The notes under the pieces are model-generated. The model saw only the letters and a program-made list of their open reading frames with translations. It had not been told where the DNA came from and searched no databases. A program made the position numbers and the translations under genes. 5,061 nucleotides of DNA, from contig JAKDNC010000303.1 in the NCBI GenBank assembly GCA_030452025.1, forward strand, positions 1 through 5,061, written 5' to 3'. Below, in pieces: positions 5,008-5,061 of this stretch; the first letter of the stretch is position 1; each line of letters opens with the position of its first letter. This DNA comes from Nocardioides sp. (GTDB lineage Bacteria; Actinomycetota; Actinomycetes; Propionibacteriales; Nocardioidaceae).

Positions 5008-5061
5008 GGCTCTTCGCGGTTCGTGGTGAATGACCCTGCTGTGGCGGGTATTCACGCTACG
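5008..5061. mobile_element. Probable end of an ISL3-family insertion sequence, continuing past the window
   Basis: From 5008 the sequence GGCTCTTCGCGGTTCGTGG, followed by TGAATGACCCTGCTG, resembles the terminal inverted repeats of ISL3-family elements, which typically begin GGCTCTT and occur often in Corynebacterium and related genera. The transposase and the other end would lie to the right. If so, the 8-bp target duplication would be the bases just before it, GTCAATCC (5000-5007). The assignment rests on recalled terminal sequences only. Confidence 0.5.

Noticed and set aside
4739..5055. Small minus-strand frames (67 and 77 codons) in the right-hand gap
   Set aside because: One overlaps the end of the restriction gene, the other runs through the IS end and the hairpin; low-complexity Arg-rich products with no recognisable domain or ribosome site.
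1..5061. CRISPR array, tRNA or rRNA genes
   Set aside because: No regularly spaced repeats and no cloverleaf or rRNA-like segments were seen on either strand.

Overview
The window looks like part of an actinobacterial plasmid or a plasmid-derived island. Coding sequence is GC-rich, codon third positions favour G/C, and the left gene is a replication initiator of the type carried by small theta-replicating plasmids of Corynebacterium, Brevibacterium, Micrococcaceae and their relatives. The exact genus cannot be read from the sequence.

Layout. Bases 1-1238 (minus strand) hold a Replicase-family Rep gene whose 3' end lies outside the window. Bases 1239-1523 are a dense control region. It has the rep ribosome binding site, a plus-strand intrinsic terminator that most likely ends a short antisense RNA against the rep leader, a candidate rep promoter just outside that terminator, and two large palindromes with the same core, centred 63 bp apart. 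The right-hand palindrome sits at the promoter of a 93-residue ribbon-helix-helix (RHH) protein (1524-1805, plus strand), which looks like an antitoxin or CopG-type repressor but has no toxin partner. A 163-bp gap with a G9 tract and a candidate leaderless promoter leads to a 946-residue MmeI-like (type IIL) restriction-modification enzyme (1969-4809). It carries nuclease, adenine methyltransferase and target recognition in one chain. The last 250 bp contain no convincing gene. They hold a long hairpin and, from about 5008, what looks like the terminal inverted repeat of an ISL3-family insertion sequence running out of the window.

How the parts work together (inference). Rep drives replication and is probably limited by the antisense RNA. 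The RHH protein probably represses its own promoter through the paired palindromes and might also touch the divergent rep side. The MmeI-like enzyme is a self-contained defence and maintenance cargo: one polypeptide both methylates the host and cuts unmodified DNA. The most interesting material is the control region between rep and the RHH gene, followed by the new-specificity restriction enzyme.
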